This document shows, piece by piece, positions 59,876 to 64,000 of a stretch of 64,000 nucleotides of DNA. Origin of the DNA: Apoderus coryli (taxonomy: Eukaryota; Arthropoda; Insecta; Coleoptera; Attelabidae); contig OU452201.1 in assembly GCA_911728435.2 (NCBI GenBank), forward strand, positions 9,982,001 to 10,046,000. The letters are read 5' to 3'. The notes under the pieces were generated by a model that saw only the letters and a list, made by a program, of their open reading frames with translations, did not search any database and was not told where the DNA came from. Position numbers and translations under genes: made by a program. The stretch's first letter is position 1. Each line of letters begins with the position of its first letter.

Positions 59876-61893
59876 GGAACAAATAATACAAATAGTATTC
59901 CATTGCACAGCTGAGAATGCAGCCAGAGAAGCAAGTTGACGCCATATCTTGACACAAAGAAGGCATATGGAATTCTGTATAAGAACTATTTCAAACGAAG
60001 ATCAAAGAACTTATGGAAGAAGTAAAACAACAGAATGAGTGACGGTTTTTCCGTAATCGGTAACCTGGCTGCCTCGTTATCAGTAATAGTGAAGCAGCCA
60101 ATGGAACACTCAGTAGTAAAAAAAAAATAAGGACACTGCAAATGGTGTATCAATGAGCGCTAAATTTTAAATAAATAAGGAAATAAGTGATTAGAAAATT
60201 AACACTGACATAAAATAACTCCAGAATGAAATCAGTGTAAATACGAACCATGAACTGCGGCCATCGATTTTTCAGCACATCTTTCGAAACTTTACTATTT
60301 TATCCCATTGATATTGGCAAAGATTAATCTAATTGGTATCATGCCTAATTTTCAAAAATTCCACAATTTATTTTCGGAGAAATCGATTGCCACAGTTTTT
60401 TATGTGACAATCAACTGAATGCTCTGTCAACCTTAAAAATTTAAATATCTCTGCTTTTCCTAATTGTTCATACTACTAGCATTGTTTGATGGGTAAACTG
60501 TTTTTCATGTTGTGTTACTTTGCCTCTTAAACCGTTCGATTAGTTTCTCCCGTTAGCGTTCATTCTGTACAAGAGTTTTTTTTGTGTAGCTATAAATACA
60601 CTTTGAAACTTTATTAATAATAAACTTTCCAACTTCACATTCTGATCTCCAAAGTTAGATATAAAAAATATACTATTGCAGTATCCAGAATTTATTAATT
60701 CATGCTACTCAGACAACTTTTCGGTTACACACACTAAACATACCTACTGCAATAAATTGCTCCGATCGCAAATAAAGAAAAACAACACACAACTTTTCCC
60801 ATACAAAGTTGAAGTTCTGTTGAAAAACTTTAGCCGTTAGTTACTATTACATAAAATACATTTCTGACTGGAAAATGTCTGATAAAAAGCAATATGTTTT
60901 ATTTACGGTGCGTCCAAATAGGTGATCGACGTGATGCCTATAGAGATCCTTTATTCCAAGAGCCAGTTAGTTGCCTTGAAAGTTCCGTAGCCAAATACAA
61001 TTGTGGTTAATGTTATTCTACCTAGGCATGAAGTTAGTCTATTCTTTTGAGTGTTGCTACTAATTTATTGATCTCCTATCCAAATTTGCTTTATGAGAAA
61101 ATATGTATATATTATTTTCCCTGCCTCAAGGGCACCAGTTTATATAGGTTCAGACGCATGTATCATGCATTTAGCACAATATTGCATTTTCCCGTTCGAT
61201 AATTTCTATTTGTAAAATGTACCTCTATTTCTTTCGGGATATACTACTTTCAAAGTTTCAAAGTATACTATTGAATATAATAAAACTAAACTTTAACTAT
61301 GGAGCTTAGTGTATTGGAAAGTTTCATTTCTAGAAAGAGCGTTCTACCATTATTTTACGACTTATCTATCTAATAGGAAGAGATTTGTGGGTACTTTACT
61401 TTCTAATAGAAAACATTGAAACTGAAGTAATTGTAATTGTTTTGTTGTTAAAGAAAATGTAGGTGAGTATGTAAGTTCCTGTTATACCGAAACTTCTGGG
61501 TGGAATTTCCTGAAATAGTTTTCGCATTATTTGTTCAAAGAAAATCCAAAAAATATAGGCTATGATTAGAAAGTTAAATTTTTACCGTTCGAAATGAGGT
61601 AGCAGTCATAAGAAATTTCAGGCGCGTGATTGTCTCCTAGGAGATAAAAGTGTGTGTTGGAAAATATGGTTGAAATGTGTTCACCTCTGAAGCAAAATTA
61701 CCGTGTCCAATCATTTCTGCTTGAAATTTGACGAAAACAGAAAAAGCTAGGTGTATCTTTTGGATGGACCACCCTGTATATTTATATCATCAAATTTATC
61801 ATAATACGTAATTTCTTAAATTCTTTTAAATACAAAAAATAATAACTAATATAAAATTTTTGAAATGCCTTCGAAAAAACCCTATCTCTCTAC
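59876..61893. other. nAChR intron 3, nothing recognised
   Basis: A CACCCTGTATA repeat end is at 61771. No coding or RNA gene seen. Confidence 0.4.
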
Positions 61894-62262
61894 AAGGTTC
61901 GTATTAACAACAAAAGTGCAATAAAGTTTTTTTATTTCATGTCACTACTTTTTTTTTCTCGACGTTTCAACAAACAAATTTTTGTCTTCTTCAGGAATTT
62001 TTATTTTATGAGTCTTCCAACATCTCATTAGTGTTCTGTTTTCCCATTTTCTCTTTCCATTATTGGATTGTAATATTTGGTACAATTTTTGTTTTAAAAA
62101 TCCTTTTAGAATCTAGTGAGAATCGAAATTCGAAAGAAAATGGGAAAACAGTACACTAATGAGATGTTGGAAGACTATTTTCGATTCAAAACGTCGAGGA
62201 AACAAAATGTGACATGATATAAAAAAACTTGATCTCACTTTGGTTGTTAATACGAACCTAAA
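61894..62262. repeat. inverted repeat with hammerhead-like relic
   Basis: AGGTTCGTATTAACAACAAA at the left is inverted at about 62240-62262. AGTCTTCCAACATCTCATTA is inverted near 62157. The left arm (61962-61996, minus strand) has CTGAAGA, A, an ACAAA/TTTGT stem and GAAACGTCGAG. The right arm lacks the stem II part. Confidence 0.65.
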
Positions 62263-63556
62263 CCCCAATAATGATATAAAAAAAATACAAAATACCTTTT
62301 TAAATCGTAAGGATGAAGCTTAAAATAAAAATGGAGAATACGATAGAAATGTTTGTGAGTTTTATCTTGAGCAATATTTACAAGGTATAATATTACTACA
62401 ATTAAATTTTACTCGTCGAAAACATGTTATGAGTAATGAGTTTGCTCCATTAACGTTTTGGCAAATTTGCATCGCTAGAATGACGCCAAACTCTCTATGT
62501 ATATGTATGTACGTTCTTGCTTTTCTCGTTCCTTTTTTATTTCAAACAAAATACTTTATCCTTTTGACATTCCTGCTAAATCCATACCTGATCCCTCTTG
62601 TTTTTCACGAAATGGCTTTTATGTTAGCTGCTGTAAAACAAGTGTAAATTTAAATTTTTTAAAAAGGATCAAAGGTTATGTGACTTTTTCCAGACAATAT
62701 GGATATACATAATAATAAAGAGACTTGGCAGCTTACTTTTATATGAAACCATAGAGTGTTATATTACAAATACTATATAATATATAGGAAACACTCAACT
62801 TAGATTGACTTATTTGCTTTTGCGGGCTGTTCTATTTGTTACGTGGTTCTTTGAGTTTTATACAGGATTGGTGTCATGATCAGACGATTTTTAAACTTTT
62901 ATCTCTGCCAATATATGTGGTTTCGTTGTGAGTACTGTTCCATCTTCCCAAATACATTGATACTATAAAGTTGTTGATTAATATAGAACTAATTTAGTGA
63001 CATGGGGGACAAAATAAGTGGTTTACACCAATTTATCATTTCACTAATTTAAAGTCGGATCTAAAAATAATCTAAAGGATTTTCTTACAACACCGATAAA
63101 TATTATTTATATTACGAGAATGGTATGAAATTTTCCCGGCCTTTTATAGAGATGGTGCCAGTATGTCTGATTTTTGGCTTTTTACACCATATTCAACGAT
63201 CAAACAGTGGGTTTTGGGATTGAAGAAATGTTGCATGCACAATCGTGATAGAAGATTGCAAACGTGCACGCAATATTTTGCATCAACGTGCTAGGTGATG
63301 CTGAATTGACAAACACTTGATCAAAAGCTGCACCATGTAAAACTGTTTCAACTGCGAATTGCTCACTGTACAACGCAATATCAGCGAAATTTTGAGTAGA
63401 TTTATCACTGTGAGTGAAACTAGGACCAGAATTAAATTATCACAATGCTTTAAAATACAACACCATTGCGAGTTTTCTATAATTTCAGGAGTCCGTAGAA
63501 GGAGTGACATTTGTAAAGACAACTGACATATAGAGAGTTATTTTTCGTCACTTGAT
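62263..63556. other. nAChR intron 3, nothing recognised
   Basis: Overlapping short frames at 62429-62712 have no recognisable motif. Confidence 0.4.
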
Positions 63557-63660
63557 AGTCGGTAGATTTTCTAATACTAATCACCCTATTGCAAATATTC
63601 TAGCATTGATATGCTAGAATATTTGCAATAGGGTGATTAGTATTAGAAAATCTACCGACT
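63557..63660. repeat. perfect 50-bp hairpin with 4-nt loop
   Basis: 63557-63606 is the exact reverse complement of 63611-63660; the loop is TGAT. No target duplication is visible outside the arms. Confidence 0.9.
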
Positions 63661-64000
63661 CTTCGGCCATGTGGCGAAAACATTTCGGTGCGTTAACCAG
63701 TTAGAGGTAGGTTTTTTGACTAAGTAGGATTTTATCGAATTGTAAAAAAATTGCAGGTCTTTCGAAATCTAGAGCTTCACGACTTTGCCGTGTATGATAT
63801 AGTATCGTAATCGTTTCGACAGAATCAATGCTCAAAGCATCCCAACATCCACTGTAGATGAATAAAAAACATAGGTTTCAAATAAATGGTATAAGACCAA
63901 AACAACAGTAAAAACGATCGCACATAAGCCACCCGCGTATCCCTTACTGGTTTTCTTCAAACCTATAATTTGAAGGACGTACTACTTAAACGCAAACAAA

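Noticed and set aside
62429..62712. Two overlapping hydrophobic short frames
   Set aside because: AT-rich hydrophobic frames are expected by chance; no signal or domain pattern, and the two frames conflict.
63661..63695. Possible hammerhead after the 50-bp hairpin (GGCCATGTGGCGAAAA)
   Set aside because: A stem II-like palindrome and GAAA are present but the CTGANGA box is absent.
1..64000. CRISPR arrays, bacterial operons or riboswitches
   Set aside because: No regularly spaced short direct repeats or bacterial gene organisation; the sequence is clearly eukaryotic.

Overview
The window is AT-rich, intron-rich, repeat-laden eukaryotic DNA, almost certainly from an insect. The clearest host gene is a nicotinic acetylcholine receptor (nAChR) alpha subunit of insect type. 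Its signal-peptide exon, a 45-bp exon and a 110-bp exon lie on the + strand at 33605-33814, 49030-49074 and 49353-49462. Mariner, Penelope-like (PLE) and several non-LTR (LINE) families are all present. A beetle is my guess, but nothing in the sequence proves the order.

Layout. 1-5671: a LINE remnant split by a 5.2-kb element with 128-bp terminal inverted repeats and a perfect 9-bp target duplication; the element carries a 2.1-kb palindrome and an EN/RT-coding LINE. 6.8-7.7 kb: another LINE remnant and a PLE terminal fragment. 9.44-15.45 kb and 25.67-32.00 kb: two same-orientation copies of a ~6-kb segment. Each holds a two-exon gene for an acidic protein built of ~75-95-residue repeats that I do not recognise. 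Between them: a dead DDE transposase, an inverted pair of a tRNA-SINE-containing repeat, and a dense nest of PLE fragments (22.8-24.2 kb).

28.8 and 32.6 kb: two near-identical 730-bp hairpin-bearing elements, the second ending 300 bp before the nAChR start codon. nAChR intron 1 (15.2 kb) holds fold-back elements, a ~242-bp tandem repeat, two identical tRNA-Gly(GCC) genes, a mariner relic, a PLE fragment with RT and GIY-YIG domains, a LINE remnant between two opposed ribozyme-like motifs, and two clusters of a GGAGGC motif. After exon 3 the intron (>14.5 kb, leaving the window) contains a THAP-domain first exon, LINE and mariner relics, and a small nested two-exon coiled-coil gene (57272-58256).

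The main unexpected signal is a scattered family of at least 15 hammerhead-ribozyme-like motifs (CTGANGA, stem II, GAAA, short stem III, UH, stem I). Many sit at ends or inversion junctions of PLE-derived repeats. Several have a complementary stem I, and some have compensated stem II changes. All share one extra nucleotide between the CTGANGA box and stem II.
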